Shown here in pieces: positions 43,758 through 57,775 of a stretch of DNA of 64,000 nt. How positions within the stretch are numbered: position 1 is the stretch's first letter; the number at the start of each line of letters is the position of its first letter. Where the stretch lies: positions 992,001 to 1,056,000 of the forward strand of contig NZ_CP016162.1 of assembly GCF_001941865.1 (NCBI RefSeq). Direction: 5' to 3'. The position numbers and the translations under genes are program-made. The notes beneath the pieces are model-generated. The model had not been told where the DNA came from. It saw nothing but the letters and a program-made list of their open reading frames with translations, and searched no databases. Origin of the DNA: Pseudomonas alcaliphila JAB1. GTDB lineage: Bacteria > Pseudomonadota > Gammaproteobacteria > Pseudomonadales > Pseudomonadaceae.

Positions 43758-43860
43758 ATGGTCGGTCGCTCAGTGGGTTGGGATTTGGGGTGAGCGTCTC
43801 TGGCGCCATTTGCCTGGCACCTGCGTCGAAACGAGTTTTACCGACGAGCGGAGCGGGGGC

Positions 43861-44316
43861 TTATTGGTCTTTCTGCGTATGACTGGCCAGGCGCTCGAGT
43901 GCCGCGCGTAGCCTGGGGTCGCTGATGCCTTCGGCCGTTGCCTGGATGCTTTGTGCGGCGCTATTGGACAAGTGCAAGGTGCGACCGGTTCCACGATTCT
44001 GGCCGCCTTGAGGTTGCACCTTGAACATGATTTTCGTTAAGGTCGCGAATTCTTCGAGTGCCTGTAGTTGTCGTTGCAGTCTTCTTTGCTGATAACGCAG
44101 GCGTGTTGCCCAGTGGCCATCGGTCACGATCAATAGCAAACAGCCGTCGCGCCAGGACGCTACATGACAGTGTTCCCGGGCAGCAGGCTGCAGCTGGCTA
44201 TCGACAAGACGCTGCAGGTGGGTAAGGCGTTGCGCCTGACCGAACAGCGCTTTCAGGGGCTTGGCTTCGCGTAACAGCTTAGCGGGTGCCTGGGCCGGCA
44301 AGGGACGAAACGTCAT
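43861..44316 (-). CDS. dciA: DciA family protein (DUF721)
   Basis: This 151-residue DUF721 protein has the conserved N-terminal KH-like domain (about residues 15–100; LQRLVDSQLQPAAREHC, VASWRDGCLLLIVTDGHWATRLRYQ). DciA is the ancestral loader of the replicative helicase DnaB in bacteria that lack DnaC. It replaces DnaC in Pseudomonas, so it is probably essential. It is divergent from the M23 peptidase gene, and the region up to 43758 shows no other feature. Confidence 0.85.
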   Translation of the reverse strand: MTFRPLPAQAPAKLLREAKPLKALFGQAQRLTHLQRLVDSQLQPAAREHCHVASWRDGCLLLIVTDGHWATRLRYQQRRLQRQLQALEEFATLTKIMFKVQPQGGQNRGTGRTLHLSNSAAQSIQATAEGISDPRLRAALERLASHTQKDQ

Positions 44317-44394
44317 GGCAGGAAGCCTTAAGTTGCAGAGCCGTCATGGTAGCAGAGCGTGCTGCCGGCCTGTGTTCTGCGAAAAGGGGAAGCC

Positions 44395-45315
44395 ATGCAT
44401 ATCATCTTGCTCAATAGCCGTCACGGTTCGGCGCGAACGATCAATCTGGACCTGCGCTGGTTGCTGCTGTCGGTTGTCCTGCTGCTGGTCCTGAGCCTTG
44501 CTGCCGGTGCTGCGATGGGCGCCAAGTGGTTGACTGCCGAACCTGTGGTCGATACCTCGCTGGTCGAAGCGCTCGACCAGCAGCGCGAGCAGGTCGGCGC
44601 CGTGCGCCAGGACGCGCAACGTCAGCTCGACGCATTTGCCGTACACGTGGCGGATTTGCAGGCGCGCCTCACCCGGCTCGATGCCCTGGGTGAGCGCCTC
44701 ACCGAACTGGCAGAACTGGACGCCGGTGAGTTCGACTTCTCCCTCAGTGTCGGTCAGGGCGGAGCGGAAGATCCGCTGGGGGCTTCGGCCTATGCGCCGC
44801 CGCCTTTCATGAACGCCCTGGATGAGCTGGCACTGCGCGTGGAAAGTCGTGAGCAGCAGTTGGAAGTGCTGGAACAACTGCTTGGCGAGCGCCGCCTGAG
44901 TGAAGCGGAAACACTGTCCGGTCGCCCGGTCTTGCAAGGTTATGTGTCGTCACCTTTCGGCCGTCGTGTGCATCCGCTGACCGGCCGCGCCAGTGTCCAC
45001 AAGGGCATCGATTTCGCGGCCAAGCCTGGCAGTGACGTGGTTTCGGTGGCGGCAGGTGTGGTGACCTTTTCCGGCAGGAAGAATGGTTACGGCAATACCG
45101 TGGAAATCAGTCACACGGATGGTTACGTCACGCTCTATGCCCACAACCAGAGCAATACCGTGCAGATCGGCGATCTGGTGCAGCGCGGCCAGACCATCGC
45201 CAAGGTCGGTCGCAGTGGTCGCTCCACCGGTTATCACGTGCACTTCGAAGTCAGCAAGGATGGCCGACAGGTCAATCCCGCCCTCTATATCGCGCGTGCC
45301 AACGGCGTCGAGTGA
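44395..45315 (+). CDS. M23 family (LytM) peptidase
   Basis: The ATG at 44395 follows GGGGAAG. A transmembrane segment at about residues 22–44 anchors the protein, and a coiled-coil-like stretch (about 60–180) leads to the LytM domain. The zinc-binding residues are His202/Asp206 (HKGIDFA) and His283 of HVH (281–283), as in active M23 endopeptidases. It probably cuts peptidoglycan crosslinks in the periplasm or regulates another hydrolase. Its position between lpxC/dciA and secA is conserved in Pseudomonas. Confidence 0.92.
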   Translation: MHIILLNSRHGSARTINLDLRWLLLSVVLLLVLSLAAGAAMGAKWLTAEPVVDTSLVEALDQQREQVGAVRQDAQRQLDAFAVHVADLQARLTRLDALGERLTELAELDAGEFDFSLSVGQGGAEDPLGASAYAPPPFMNALDELALRVESREQQLEVLEQLLGERRLSEAETLSGRPVLQGYVSSPFGRRVHPLTGRASVHKGIDFAAKPGSDVVSVAAGVVTFSGRKNGYGNTVEISHTDGYVTLYAHNQSNTVQIGDLVQRGQTIAKVGRSGRSTGYHVHFEVSKDGRQVNPALYIARANGVE

Positions 45316-45335
45316 GCCAGGGGCGATGGCTGGCC

Positions 45336-45365
45336 TTGAAATGCCAGCATTCATCCCCATATAAA
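45336..45365 (+). promoter_or_regulatory. Promoter of secA, inside an inverted repeat
   Basis: TTGAAA (45336–45341) and TATAAA (45360–45365), spaced 18, form a strong sigma-70 promoter. They are flanked by AGCCAGGGGCG (45316–45326) and CGCCCCTGGCT, an 11-bp inverted repeat about 50 bases apart. Confidence 0.6.
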
Positions 45366-45553
45366 GTTTCACGCCGCGCCCCTGGCTGACCGGGGATGCG
45401 TGGCCTGCGCCATCACACGGCAGCAACGGGCTGACAACGTCACTTTCCTCCCTGAGTTTTCCGGGTAGAATGCCCCTTTCGCCCGCAGCCATGCTGGCTG
45501 CCAGGTCGCGATTTGCGCCGACCTCCATCCATTCGCCGGAAGATCCTGTCGAT

Positions 45554-48289
<2,736 letters not shown>

Positions 48290-48362
48290 TCATGGCAGGT
48301 GCGCGCCGCTGAAGGCGCTTGCAGTAGAGAGGGCTTCGGCTATGCTGTCGCCGCCCTCGATG

Positions 48363-48396
48363 ACGCCGCGACGGCCCTGCCGTTCGCGGCGTTTTA
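48363..48396 (+). terminator. Hairpin with T-run after secA
   Basis: ACGCCGCGACGG and CCGTTCGCGGCGT form a strong hairpin followed by TTTTAC, 73 bases beyond the secA stop. Confidence 0.6.
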
Positions 48397-48406
48397 CTAT
48401 CTTTCA

Positions 48407-48421
48407 GACCGCTTGGCGGTC
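48407..48421 (+). promoter_or_regulatory. Small hairpin in the argJ leader
   Basis: GACCGC-TTG-GCGGTC is a perfect 6-bp stem just before the argJ Shine–Dalgarno AAGGAG. It is close enough to affect ribosome access. Its function is unknown. Confidence 0.3.
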
Positions 48422-48448
48422 GGCAACGTCTCACAAGGAGCTCACCTT

Positions 48449-49666
48449 ATGGCTGTTGGTCTTGGCCCGCTGTCTACCCTGCACCCGGTTCCTGGTTTCG
48501 AGCTGGGCATCGCCTCAGCCGGCATCAAGCGTCCCGGGCGCAAGGATGTGGTGGTGATGTGCTGTGCCGAAGGTTCGCGTATTGCCGGGGTGACCACCAC
48601 CAACGCCTTCTGCGCGGCGCCGGTACTGATCACTCGCGAGCGCCTGGGTGGTGAAGTGCGTTATTTGCTGACCAATACCGGCAATGCCAATGCCGGTACC
48701 GGCGCCGATGGTCTGGCCCGTGCGCGCCGTGCCTGTGCGCGCCTGGCCGAGCTGACCGGTGTAACCGAAAGCGCCGTGCTGCCGTTCTCCACCGGTGTGA
48801 TCGGCGAGCCGCTACCGGTGGAGAAGATCGAGTCCGCGCTGCAGGCCGCGCTGGATGATCTCAAGGCCGACAACTGGGAAGCGGCCGCCACCGGCATCAT
48901 GACCACCGACACCCTGCCCAAGGGCGCCAGCCGGCAGTTCCAGCACGACGGCGTCACCGTCACCGTGACCGGCATTTCCAAGGGCGCCGGCATGATCCGG
49001 CCGAACATGGCCACCATGCTCGGCTACATCGCCACCGACGCCAAGGTCGCGCAGGGCGTGCTGCAGGATCTGGTGCGCGACGCGGCGAACAAGTCGTTCA
49101 ATCGCATCACCATCGACGGTGATACCTCCACCAACGACTGCTGCATGCTGATCGCCACCGGCCAGGCGGCGCTGGCGGAAATTACCGAGGCCTCCGGCGA
49201 ACTGTTCGCCAAGCTCAAACAGGCGGTGTTCGAGGTATTCATGGAGGTGGCGCAGGCCATCGTCCGTGACGGTGAGGGCGCGACCAAGTTCGTCACCGTG
49301 CAGGTCAACGGTGGTGGCACCCACCAGGAGTGTCTGGACGTGGCTTACGCGGTGGCCCATTCGCCGCTGATCAAGACCGCGCTGTTCGCCTCCGACCCGA
49401 ACTGGGGGCGCATCCTCGCTGCTGTCGGCTATGCCGGCGTACCGCAACTGGATGTGAGCAAGATCGACGTGTTCCTCGGCGAAGTCTGCATCGCCAGCAA
49501 GGGTTGCCGTGCGACCACCTACACCGAAGAGCAGGGTGCGGCGGTGATGGCCCGTGAGGAAATCACCATCCGTATCGAGCTGGGCCGCGGCACCTGCAGC
49601 GAGACCATCTGGACCACCGACCTGTCCCACGAGTACGTCAAGATCAACGCCGAATACCGCACCTGA
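48449..49666 (+). CDS. argJ: Bifunctional ornithine acetyltransferase / N-acetylglutamate synthase ArgJ
   Basis: The ATG at 48449 follows AAGGAG and matches the family N-terminus; the longer frame does not. The 405-residue protein is cleaved autocatalytically before the nucleophile Thr189 in NMATMLG. It recycles the acetyl group from N-acetylornithine to glutamate in arginine synthesis. Supporting motifs are TNAFCAAPV near the N-terminus and DGEGATKFV and DPNWGRIL near the C-terminus. It follows secA, as in other pseudomonads. Confidence 0.97.
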   Translation: MAVGLGPLSTLHPVPGFELGIASAGIKRPGRKDVVVMCCAEGSRIAGVTTTNAFCAAPVLITRERLGGEVRYLLTNTGNANAGTGADGLARARRACARLAELTGVTESAVLPFSTGVIGEPLPVEKIESALQAALDDLKADNWEAAATGIMTTDTLPKGASRQFQHDGVTVTVTGISKGAGMIRPNMATMLGYIATDAKVAQGVLQDLVRDAANKSFNRITIDGDTSTNDCCMLIATGQAALAEITEASGELFAKLKQAVFEVFMEVAQAIVRDGEGATKFVTVQVNGGGTHQECLDVAYAVAHSPLIKTALFASDPNWGRILAAVGYAGVPQLDVSKIDVFLGEVCIASKGCRATTYTEEQGAAVMAREEITIRIELGRGTCSETIWTTDLSHEYVKINAEYRT

Positions 49667-49797
49667 TTAGTCCCGGCCGTACATTATTCCCGCGCCTCAT
49701 GCCCCCATGACGCGTGGGAATTTGCTATTCGGGAGGCAGGCTTTTAACGTCGAGCGACTTCGGGGTATTTCCAAGATCGTAGGCGAGGACGCGCGAG

Positions 49798-50430
49798 ATG
49801 GCACTGCAACTGGTGATTGGCGACAAGAACTATTCCTCCTGGTCGTTGCGCGCCGCTCTGGCGGTCGAGCTGGCCGGTGTGGAATGTGAGGAAGTGCTGG
49901 TGCGTCTGTATCAGCCTGACAGCCGCGCGCAACTGCTGCGTCATTCCCCCACCGGTAAGGTGCCTGTGCTGCTAACCGAACAGGGACCGGTGTGGGATTC
50001 CCTGGCGATAGCCGAATATCTGGCCGAGTGCTACCCCGAGGCGCAGCTGTGGCCGCAGGATCGCCAGGCCCGCGCCTTGGCGCGTAGTGTCTGTGCGGAG
50101 ATGCACAGTGGCTTCAGCGCTCTGCGCAGCCACCTGCCGATGGATCTGGCGCGTGACAAGGCGCTGACCGAGCTGCCGGACGCGGCGCAGGCGGATATCG
50201 ATCGTATTTGCGCGATCTGGGCCGATTGCCGCGAGCGCTTCGCCACTTCAGGCAACTATCTGTTCGGTCAGGCCAGCATTGCCGATGCCTTCTATGCGCC
50301 GGTCGCCGCGCGTCTGCGCAGTTATCATGTGGCGCTACCGACAACGGCAGCGGCCTATGTCGAAACCATCTACCGCTGGCCGGCGTTTCGGCGCTGGTAT
50401 CAGGCAGCATTGCAGGAGGTAAAGGGGTGA
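49798..50430 (+). CDS. Glutathione S-transferase family protein
   Basis: The 210-residue product has the GST layout. The thioredoxin-like N-terminus LVIGDKNYSSWSLRAALAVEL (about 4–24) carries Ser in the catalytic-residue region, and GKVPVLL and VWDSLAIAEYLAE bind glutathione. The alpha-helical C-terminal domain runs from about 85. The function is unknown; many pseudomonad GSTs act in detoxification. The next gene starts in an overlapping GTGA with this stop, so they share a transcript. Confidence 0.9.
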   Translation: MALQLVIGDKNYSSWSLRAALAVELAGVECEEVLVRLYQPDSRAQLLRHSPTGKVPVLLTEQGPVWDSLAIAEYLAECYPEAQLWPQDRQARALARSVCAEMHSGFSALRSHLPMDLARDKALTELPDAAQADIDRICAIWADCRERFATSGNYLFGQASIADAFYAPVAARLRSYHVALPTTAAAYVETIYRWPAFRRWYQAALQEVKG

Positions 50431-51365
50431 AGCGTGTGCATGTCGCAGCAGCGGTGATTCGGGGTGTTGATGGACGCATCCTGATCGCCAGGCGCCCCGA
50501 TGACAAACACCAGGGCGGTCTGTGGGAATTTCCCGGCGGCAAGGTGGAGGACGGCGAGGCCGTGCGCGTCGCCCTCGATCGCGAGCTGGAGGAGGAACTG
50601 GGGATTCGTCCGCAGGCTGCGCGCCCGCTGATCCAGATTCGCCACGACTACCCGGACAAGCAGGTGTTGCTGGACGTCTGGGAAGTCTCGGCCTTCAGTG
50701 GCGAGCCGCATGGTGCCGAGGGCCAGCCATTGGCCTGGGTCAGCGAACGGCAGTTGCTGGAATACGAATTCCCCGCCGCCAACAAACCCATAGTCGCCGC
50801 CGCGCGCCTGCCCGAGCGCTACCTGATCACCCCGGATGGCCTGGAGCCGAGTGAGCTGCTTGCCGGCATCCGCAGTGCTCTGGCGCAGGGGGTAAGGCTG
50901 ATTCAGCTGCGCGCGCCGAACATGTTCGACCCGCAATACCGCGACCTGGCTGTCGACGTGCAGGGCCTGTGTGCCGGCAAGGCGCAACTGATGCTCAAGG
51001 GACCGCTGGAGTGGCTGGGCGATTTTCCCGCGGCTGGCTGGCACCTGACGGCCGAACAGCTGCGCAAGTACGCCGCCAGCGGCCGTCCGTTCCCTGACGA
51101 CCGCTGGTTGGCGGCGTCTTGCCATAATGCCGATGAGCTGGCGCTGGCCGCGCAGATGGGCGTGGACTTCGTCACCCTGTCCCCAGTGCAGGCGACCGCG
51201 ACTCATCCCGAGGCGCAGCCGCTGGGCTGGGACGCCGCAAGCGAGATGCTGGCCCATTGCAACCTGCCGGCTTATCTGCTGGGCGGCGTAGGCCCGGCCG
51301 ATATCGAACGCGCCTGGCAGATTGGCGCCCAGGGCGTGGCGGGCATCCGCGCATTCTGGCCGTAG
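50427..51365 (+). CDS. mutT: Nudix hydrolase fused to a thiamine-phosphate-synthase-like domain
   Basis: The GTG at 50427 overlaps the GST stop. The N-terminal ~130 residues are a MutT-type Nudix domain with the full signature GGKVEDGEAVRVALDREL…EE-L-G-I at 38–60, likely removing 8-oxo-dGTP. The rest (about 135–312) resembles ThiE, a TIM-barrel enzyme; VRLIQLRAP and LLGGVGPADIERAWQIGAQG match its phosphate-binding ends. The ThiE half may be inactive. This fused form is common in pseudomonads, where the protein is still annotated as MutT. Confidence 0.9.
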   Translation: MKRVHVAAAVIRGVDGRILIARRPDDKHQGGLWEFPGGKVEDGEAVRVALDRELEEELGIRPQAARPLIQIRHDYPDKQVLLDVWEVSAFSGEPHGAEGQPLAWVSERQLLEYEFPAANKPIVAAARLPERYLITPDGLEPSELLAGIRSALAQGVRLIQLRAPNMFDPQYRDLAVDVQGLCAGKAQLMLKGPLEWLGDFPAAGWHLTAEQLRKYAASGRPFPDDRWLAASCHNADELALAAQMGVDFVTLSPVQATATHPEAQPLGWDAASEMLAHCNLPAYLLGGVGPADIERAWQIGAQGVAGIRAFWP

Positions 51366-51473
51366 GGCGGACTCAGGAGCCTAGGCGAACAGTCCGCAGG
51401 TTCATACCAGGCCTGGCTCCGCAACCCATCATCGTACTTAAGAATGGCGTACTGCTCCGCGAGTACGCCCTAC
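51362..51473. repeat. GTAGGGCG palindrome
   Basis: GTAGGGCG at the left (overlapping the mutT stop) and CGCCCTAC at 51466–51473 bound a ~112-bp segment with weaker internal complementarity (for example CGTACT…GAGTACG). Confidence 0.55.
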
Positions 51474-51491
51474 GGCCCTGTATGCACGGTC

Positions 51492-51565
51492 GGTAGGAGC
51501 GGATTTATCCGCGAAGAGCGGATGGCACCGAGTCTGCGATGATCGCGAATGAATTCGCTCCTACA
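51492..51565. repeat. GTAGGAGCGGATTTATCCGCG palindrome
   Basis: GTAGGAGCGGATTTATCCGCGA at 51493 is matched by TCGCGAATGAATTCGCTCCTAC ending at 51564, an imperfect inverted repeat of the GTAG-ended type common between Pseudomonas genes. Confidence 0.75.
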
Positions 51566-51579
51566 GGTCTGGCGTACTT

Positions 51580-52155
51580 CTACGGCTTGTCCGCAGCTTT
51601 CCACAGAACTTCGGCAATGCCCTGGCGCTTGGCGATCAGGCGGGCCGCGACGAACAGCAGGTCGGAGAGGCGGTTGACGTAGGCCAGGCCCTCACCACGT
51701 AGCGGTTCCACGGCGTTGAGGTGCTGGCAGCGGCGCTCGGCGCTGCGCGCGAGGCTGCGGCACACGTGGGCTTGGGCGATCAGCCTGGAGCCGCCAGGCA
51801 GGATGAAGTTTTCCAGTGGGCCGACCTCTTCGTTCCAGTTGTCGATGGCCGTCTCCAGGCGCTGCACTTCTACCTGCTGCAAGGCCTGGTACTCGGGCAT
51901 TGCCAGTTCACCACCCAGGTCGAACAGGCGGTGCTGGCAGGGGCTCAGTACGTCGCTGATCTCCTTGAGTGCCGGCCAGGTCGTGGCGGCATCATCCAGT
52001 TCGGCAAGCAGCAGGCCGAGCTGGCTGTTGAGCGTGTCCAACTCGCCGATGGCCTCGATGCGTGGGTGATCCTTGCCGACCCGGCGGCCGTCGGCCAGCC
52101 CGGTTTCGCCTTTGTCACCAGTGCGGGTGTAGATCTTCGAGAGGCGAAAGCCCAT
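51580..52155 (-). CDS. Cob(I)yrinic acid a,c-diamide adenosyltransferase (PduO-type)
   Basis: This 191-residue ATP:cob(I)alamin adenosyltransferase has the PduO family motifs: YTRTGDKGETGLADG near the N-terminus (ATP binding), GELDTLNSQLG near 37 and RSLARSAERR near 133. It transfers the adenosyl group of ATP to the cobalt to make adenosylcobalamin. It lies three bases after the histidine kinase gene on the minus strand and may be transcribed with it. Confidence 0.93.
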   Translation of the reverse strand: MGFRLSKIYTRTGDKGETGLADGRRVGKDHPRIEAIGELDTLNSQLGLLLAELDDAATTWPALKEISDVLSPCQHRLFDLGGELAMPEYQALQQVEVQRLETAIDNWNEEVGPLENFILPGGSRLIAQAHVCRSLARSAERRCQHLNAVEPLRGEGLAYVNRLSDLLFVAARLIAKRQGIAEVLWKAADKP

Positions 52156-52158
52156 GTC

Positions 52159-54177
52159 TCAGAGTCCTGTGTGATCGGGCAGCGAGGCCAGCGGCAGGCG
52201 CAGGGTGAAACAGGTGCCCTGGCCTGGCGTCGAGTGCACTTCCATCTGCCCTTTGTGATTGTTGGTGATGATGAAGTAGGAGACCGCCAGGCCGAGTCCG
52301 GTGCCCTGGCCCACCTCCTTGGTGGTGAAGAATGGTTCGAAGATGCGTTTGCGCACCGCCTCGCTCATGCCGGTGCCGTTGTCTTCCACTTGTACTTCTG
52401 CCCAGTTACCGGCCTGCCGAGTGCGCAGGATGATGCGGCCGGGCTCGGTATCCTCGTCGCGCTGGTGAATGGCCTGGGCGGCGTTCTTCAGTAGGTTGAG
52501 CAGCACCTGCTCCAGTTCGTTGGCGGTGCCGGCTACCGGGCCCAGCAACGGATCGAACTGGCGCACGATCTCCAGGGTCTTGAAGTCGAAACTGTCGGTC
52601 AGGTCGAAGTCGTTACCGGCGATCTCCAGGGCTTGGTCGATCAGCGCCGGCAGATCGCAGGGCGATAGCTGGCGGTCGCTGCGGCGGCTGAAGCTGAGCA
52701 TGTGGCTGACGATCTTGGCGGCGCGCTGGCCGGCCTGCTGAATACCGTCGAGTAGGCGCGGTACCTCGCGGGCCTCCATATAGTGCTCAATGGCAGGCAG
52801 GCTGACGCCGGCCTGCTCGGCCTGTTCGACATTCTTTTCCAGACCCGGCGACAGGCGCCGGCGGATGTTCTGCACGTTATGCAGGATAGCGCCGAGCGGG
52901 TTGTTGATTTCGTGCGCCATGCCCGCCGCCAGGCCGCCGACGGAGAGCATCTTCTCCGACTGCACCATCATTTCCTCCAGGGCCAGGCGCTGGGTGATGT
53001 CGTCGATGCGGATCACCACGCCCCGGCCGGCGCCGCCCATCAGTGGGTAGAAGGTCAGGGCGTAGTGGTGGGGCTCTTCGTCCTTGTGCCAGGTAACGCG
53101 CTCGATCTTCTCCACGCGATGCTGCTCGGCGGTGCGTTTGAGCTGCGCAAGAAAGGGTTTGAGTGGCGGGAAGGCGAGAAATATCGGTTGGTTCAGCGCC
53201 TCCTCCAGGCGCGTACCGGACAGGGCGCTGGCTTCCTGATTCCACTGCGTGACGTAGAGCTGTTCGTCGAGAGCGATCAGCGCCGAAGGCATGGAGTCGA
53301 TGATGCTGTTGAGGTAGTTCTGAAAGCCGGTGAGTTTCTTCTCGATCTTGCTGCGCACCTGCACTTCCAGCTCCAACTTGCGGTTGGAGTGGCGGGTTTC
53401 CTCGGCCAGGCTCTGCGCCTGATCGAAGGCCTGCTGGGCGTCGTCGCGGGCACGCTTGAGCTGCTGCTCGCGGGCCTCCATGCGCATCAGCATGGTGTTG
53501 AACGCATCGGCCAGGCTGCCGATCTCGTCCTGATTGCCGCGATTGGCGCGCAGCGCATAGTTCTCTTCGCGGGTGACCTGGCGTGACAATTCTTCCAGGC
53601 GGCGAATGGGTTTGGTCACCAGGCGTTTGATCTGCCTGGCCACCAACATCCACAGCAGCACGCTGAACGCCAGAATCACCAGGCTTGCGGTCAGGGTGCC
53701 GGTATAGAAGGCACCAGGTAGCTCGCTGGACGCCACCAGCAGCAGGGCGCCGGGGCGACCGCTGGGGTGGGGCAGGTCGACCAGCAGGTTGGTGCGAAAG
53801 GCTGTTTCGCGCCAGTTCTGCAGATGGCTCAGTTGCTGCGGCAGCTGCAGTTTTTCGCCGCGTTGCAGTTGTGCCAGGCTGTTGCCATTGCTGTCGTAGA
53901 TAATCGCTGCACGCAGGGGCGCGTAATCGTCCAGGCGTTTGAGCAGGGCCTCGGCCGAGGCGGACGAGTGCAAGGCTTCCTTGCTCAGCGTCGGGCTGGC
54001 GATAAGCCGGCCGAGGGTGTGCAGGGCCTGTGGCGCCATGCTCTCCTGGGTGATCCAGTAGGCTGCGCTGATGAAAGCCAGATTGGCCACCAGCATCACG
54101 GCGGCGAGCAACACCAGCAGTGCGGCGAGCAGTTTGCGGCCCACTGGCAGGTTTTCGAGGCGCTGACGCAGTCTCAT
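52159..54177 (-). CDS. Sensor histidine kinase
   Basis: The 672-residue membrane kinase has a transmembrane segment at about residues 17–40 and another at about 163–181. Between them is a periplasmic sensing domain, followed by HAMP (about 182–235), a coiled coil and a PAS domain (about 283–395). The HisKA domain holds His422 in [14 protein letters not shown], and the HATPase has N-box [16 protein letters not shown] near 555 plus G-boxes NGTGM and GTGLGL. No DNA-binding regulator lies in the group; the response regulator at 55211 is the likely partner. The stimulus is unknown. Confidence 0.92.
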   Translation of the reverse strand: MRLRQRLENLPVGRKLLAALLVLLAAVMLVANLAFISAAYWITQESMAPQALHTLGRLIASPTLSKEALHSSASAEALLKRLDDYAPLRAAIIYDSNGNSLAQLQRGEKLQLPQQLSHLQNWRETAFRTNLLVDLPHPSGRPGALLLVASSELPGAFYTGTLTASLVILAFSVLLWMLVARQIKRLVTKPIRRLEELSRQVTREENYALRANRGNQDEIGSLADAFNTMLMRMEAREQQLKRARDDAQQAFDQAQSLAEETRHSNRKLELEVQVRSKIEKKLTGFQNYLNSIIDSMPSALIALDEQLYVTQWNQEASALSGTRLEEALNQPIFLAFPPLKPFLAQLKRTAEQHRVEKIERVTWHKDEEPHHYALTFYPLMGGAGRGVVIRIDDITQRLALEEMMVQSEKMLSVGGLAAGMAHEINNPLGAILHNVQNIRRRLSPGLEKNVEQAEQAGVSLPAIEHYMEAREVPRLLDGIQQAGQRAAKIVSHMLSFSRRSDRQLSPCDLPALIDQALEIAGNDFDLTDSFDFKTLEIVRQFDPLLGPVAGTANELEQVLLNLLKNAAQAIHQRDEDTEPGRIILRTRQAGNWAEVQVEDNGTGMSEAVRKRIFEPFFTTKEVGQGTGLGLAVSYFIITNNHKGQMEVHSTPGQGTCFTLRLPLASLPDHTGL

Positions 54178-54244
54178 GAGGGTATCGTTGTGGCGAGTGA
54201 GGACGGCAGGTTAGCGCGGCTGTCAGGCCATTGCCTACTGCCTG

Positions 54245-54302
54245 TGTAGGGCAGGTGCAACCCGCCAAGCTGCGAGTGCTGGGTTGCACCCGCCCTGCGT
54301 AC

Positions 54303-54303
<1 letters not shown>
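54245..54303. repeat. GTAGGGCAGGTGCAACCC palindrome
   Basis: GTAGGGCAGGTGCAACCC and GGGTTGCACCCGCCCTGCGTAC form an imperfect inverted repeat ending at the panE stop codon. It could act as a terminator of panE on the minus strand before the kinase gene. Confidence 0.65.
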
Positions 54304-56173
<1,870 letters not shown>

Positions 56174-56311
56174 GGGGCTGGCTCGCAGACAGAGAGGAAG
56201 GACGCCAAACGGCGCGTATCAGTCTGGATATAATGGGCCCGCCATAGTTATCGTCAAGTCAGGCGCGTTCACTCCGTGAAGAGGATCGCGCCGTCCATCA
56301 GGAGCCCACTC

Positions 56312-56791
56312 ATGCCTTCGTTCGACATCGTGTCTGAACTGGACAAACACGAACTGACCAATGCGGTCGACAATGCCATCAAGGAGCTCGACCGCCGTTT
56401 CGACCTGCGTGGCAAATGCAGCATCGAGAGCAAGGACAAGGCGCTGACCTTGACCGCCGAAGCCGAGTTCATGCTCGAGCAGATGCTCGATATCGTGCGC
56501 AGCAGCCTGATCAAGCGCAAGATCGACTGCCAGTGCCTGGAAACCAAGGAGCCCTATGCCTCGGGCAAGGTGATGAAGCAGGAAGTCACCTTCCGTGAAG
56601 GTATCGACAAGGAGCTGGCGAAGAAGATCGTCGCCCACATCAAGGACGCCAAGCTCAAGGTGCAGGCCGCCATCCAGGGTGAGCAGGTGCGCGTCACCGG
56701 CAAGAAGCGTGACGACCTGCAGGAAGCCATCGCCCTGCTGCGTGGTCATGAGTTCGGCATGCCGCTGCAGTACAACAACTTCCGCGATTGA
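56312..56791 (+). CDS. yajQ: YajQ family nucleotide-binding protein
   Basis: The 159-residue protein ([20 protein letters not shown]) consists of two ferredoxin-like halves, the YajQ/UPF0234 layout. It binds c-di-GMP in Xanthomonas and Pseudomonas homologs and influences virulence-gene transcription. It is divergent from the degenerate GGDEF regulator. The ATG follows CAGGAG; the frame upstream is unlike the family. Confidence 0.94.
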   Translation: MPSFDIVSELDKHELTNAVDNAIKELDRRFDLRGKCSIESKDKALTLTAEAEFMLEQMLDIVRSSLIKRKIDCQCLETKEPYASGKVMKQEVTFREGIDKELAKKIVAHIKDAKLKVQAAIQGEQVRVTGKKRDDLQEAIALLRGHEFGMPLQYNNFRD

Positions 56792-56893
56792 ACCTTTGTG
56801 GCGCTGCGGCGTCGCAGGCTAGGTTGATAGCATTTTGACCGCCATGGCATGCCATGGCGGTTTCGTTTCATGTATGGGAAACAGGAGCACCCT

Positions 56894-57721
56894 ATGGAGA
56901 TGAGCGTCGACGAACTGGTGAAAATGTCCGAGGCTTGGATGCCGATGGTGTTGGAGTACAGCGGCAAGCTGACTTTGGCAGTGATCACCCTGCTGATCGG
57001 TTGGTGGCTGATCAGCCGGCTGACGTCGAGCATCGGGCGCATGCTGGCAGCGCGCAAGGTGGACCGTGCGTTGAGCAGCTTCATCGGCAGCCTGGTCAGC
57101 ATTGTGCTGCGTATTCTGCTGCTGATCAGCGTTGCCTCGATGATCGGTGTGGAGACCACTTCATTCATCGCCATGATCGGTGCCGCGGGTCTGGCCATCG
57201 GCTTGGCTTTGCAGGGCAGCCTGGCCAACTTTGCCGGCGGCGTGCTGATCATGCTGTTCCGCCCGTTCCGTGCCGGTGACTGGATCGAGGCACAAGGTGT
57301 CTCAGGCAGCGTTGACAGTATCCAGATCTTCCATACCACGCTGAAGACCGGCGATAACAAGGTCGTCATCGTGCCCAACGGCAGCCTGTCCAACGGCCAC
57401 ATCACCAACTACTCGCGTGAGCCGCGTCGGCGTGCCGACATCAATATCGGCATTGATTACTCCAGCGACATCAAACGCGCGCGTGAGGTGCTGCTGGAGA
57501 TCGCCCAGGACCCGCGGGTGCATGTCGATCCTGCGCCGGTGGTGTTCGTCACTGGGCTGGGTGACAGTGCAGTGAACCTGTCGCTGCGCGTGTGGGTGGC
57601 GACTGGCGACTTCTGGCCGGTGACCTTCTCCTTTACCGAGCTGGCGAAGGAGCGTCTGACCGAGGCGGGTATCGGCATTCCGTTCCCGCAGCGGGTGGTG
57701 CATCTGGCCAAAGCCGACTGA
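56894..57721 (+). CDS. mscS: Small-conductance mechanosensitive channel MscS
   Basis: The 275-residue protein starts MEMSVDELVKM after CAGGAG. It has three membrane helices (about 25–45, 65–90, 95–125). The third, pore-lining helix is GAAGLAIGLALQGSLANFAG, rich in small Gly/Ala pairs as in MscS. The cytoplasmic beta domain begins with RPFRAGDWIE, and NKVVIVPNGSLSNGHITN is typical of the family. It opens under membrane tension to protect against osmotic downshock. Confidence 0.95.
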   Translation: MEMSVDELVKMSEAWMPMVLEYSGKLTLAVITLLIGWWLISRLTSSIGRMLAARKVDRALSSFIGSLVSIVLRILLLISVASMIGVETTSFIAMIGAAGLAIGLALQGSLANFAGGVLIMLFRPFRAGDWIEAQGVSGSVDSIQIFHTTLKTGDNKVVIVPNGSLSNGHITNYSREPRRRADINIGIDYSSDIKRAREVLLEIAQDPRVHVDPAPVVFVTGLGDSAVNLSLRVWVATGDFWPVTFSFTELAKERLTEAGIGIPFPQRVVHLAKAD

Positions 57722-57735
57722 GGCTCGCCATCACG

Positions 57736-57767
57736 AAAAAGCCCCGGTCGATCCGGGGCTTTTTTCT
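57736..57767. terminator. Bidirectional terminator between mscS and ampG
   Basis: AAAAAGCCCCGG-TCGAT-CCGGGGCTTTTTT has T-runs on both strands, so it can stop both convergent transcripts. Confidence 0.9.
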
Positions 57768-57775
57768 GCCTGGTC

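Noticed and set aside
45316..45553. A secM-like leader gene before secA
   Set aside because: No short frame with a signal sequence and an arrest-like C-terminus is visible.
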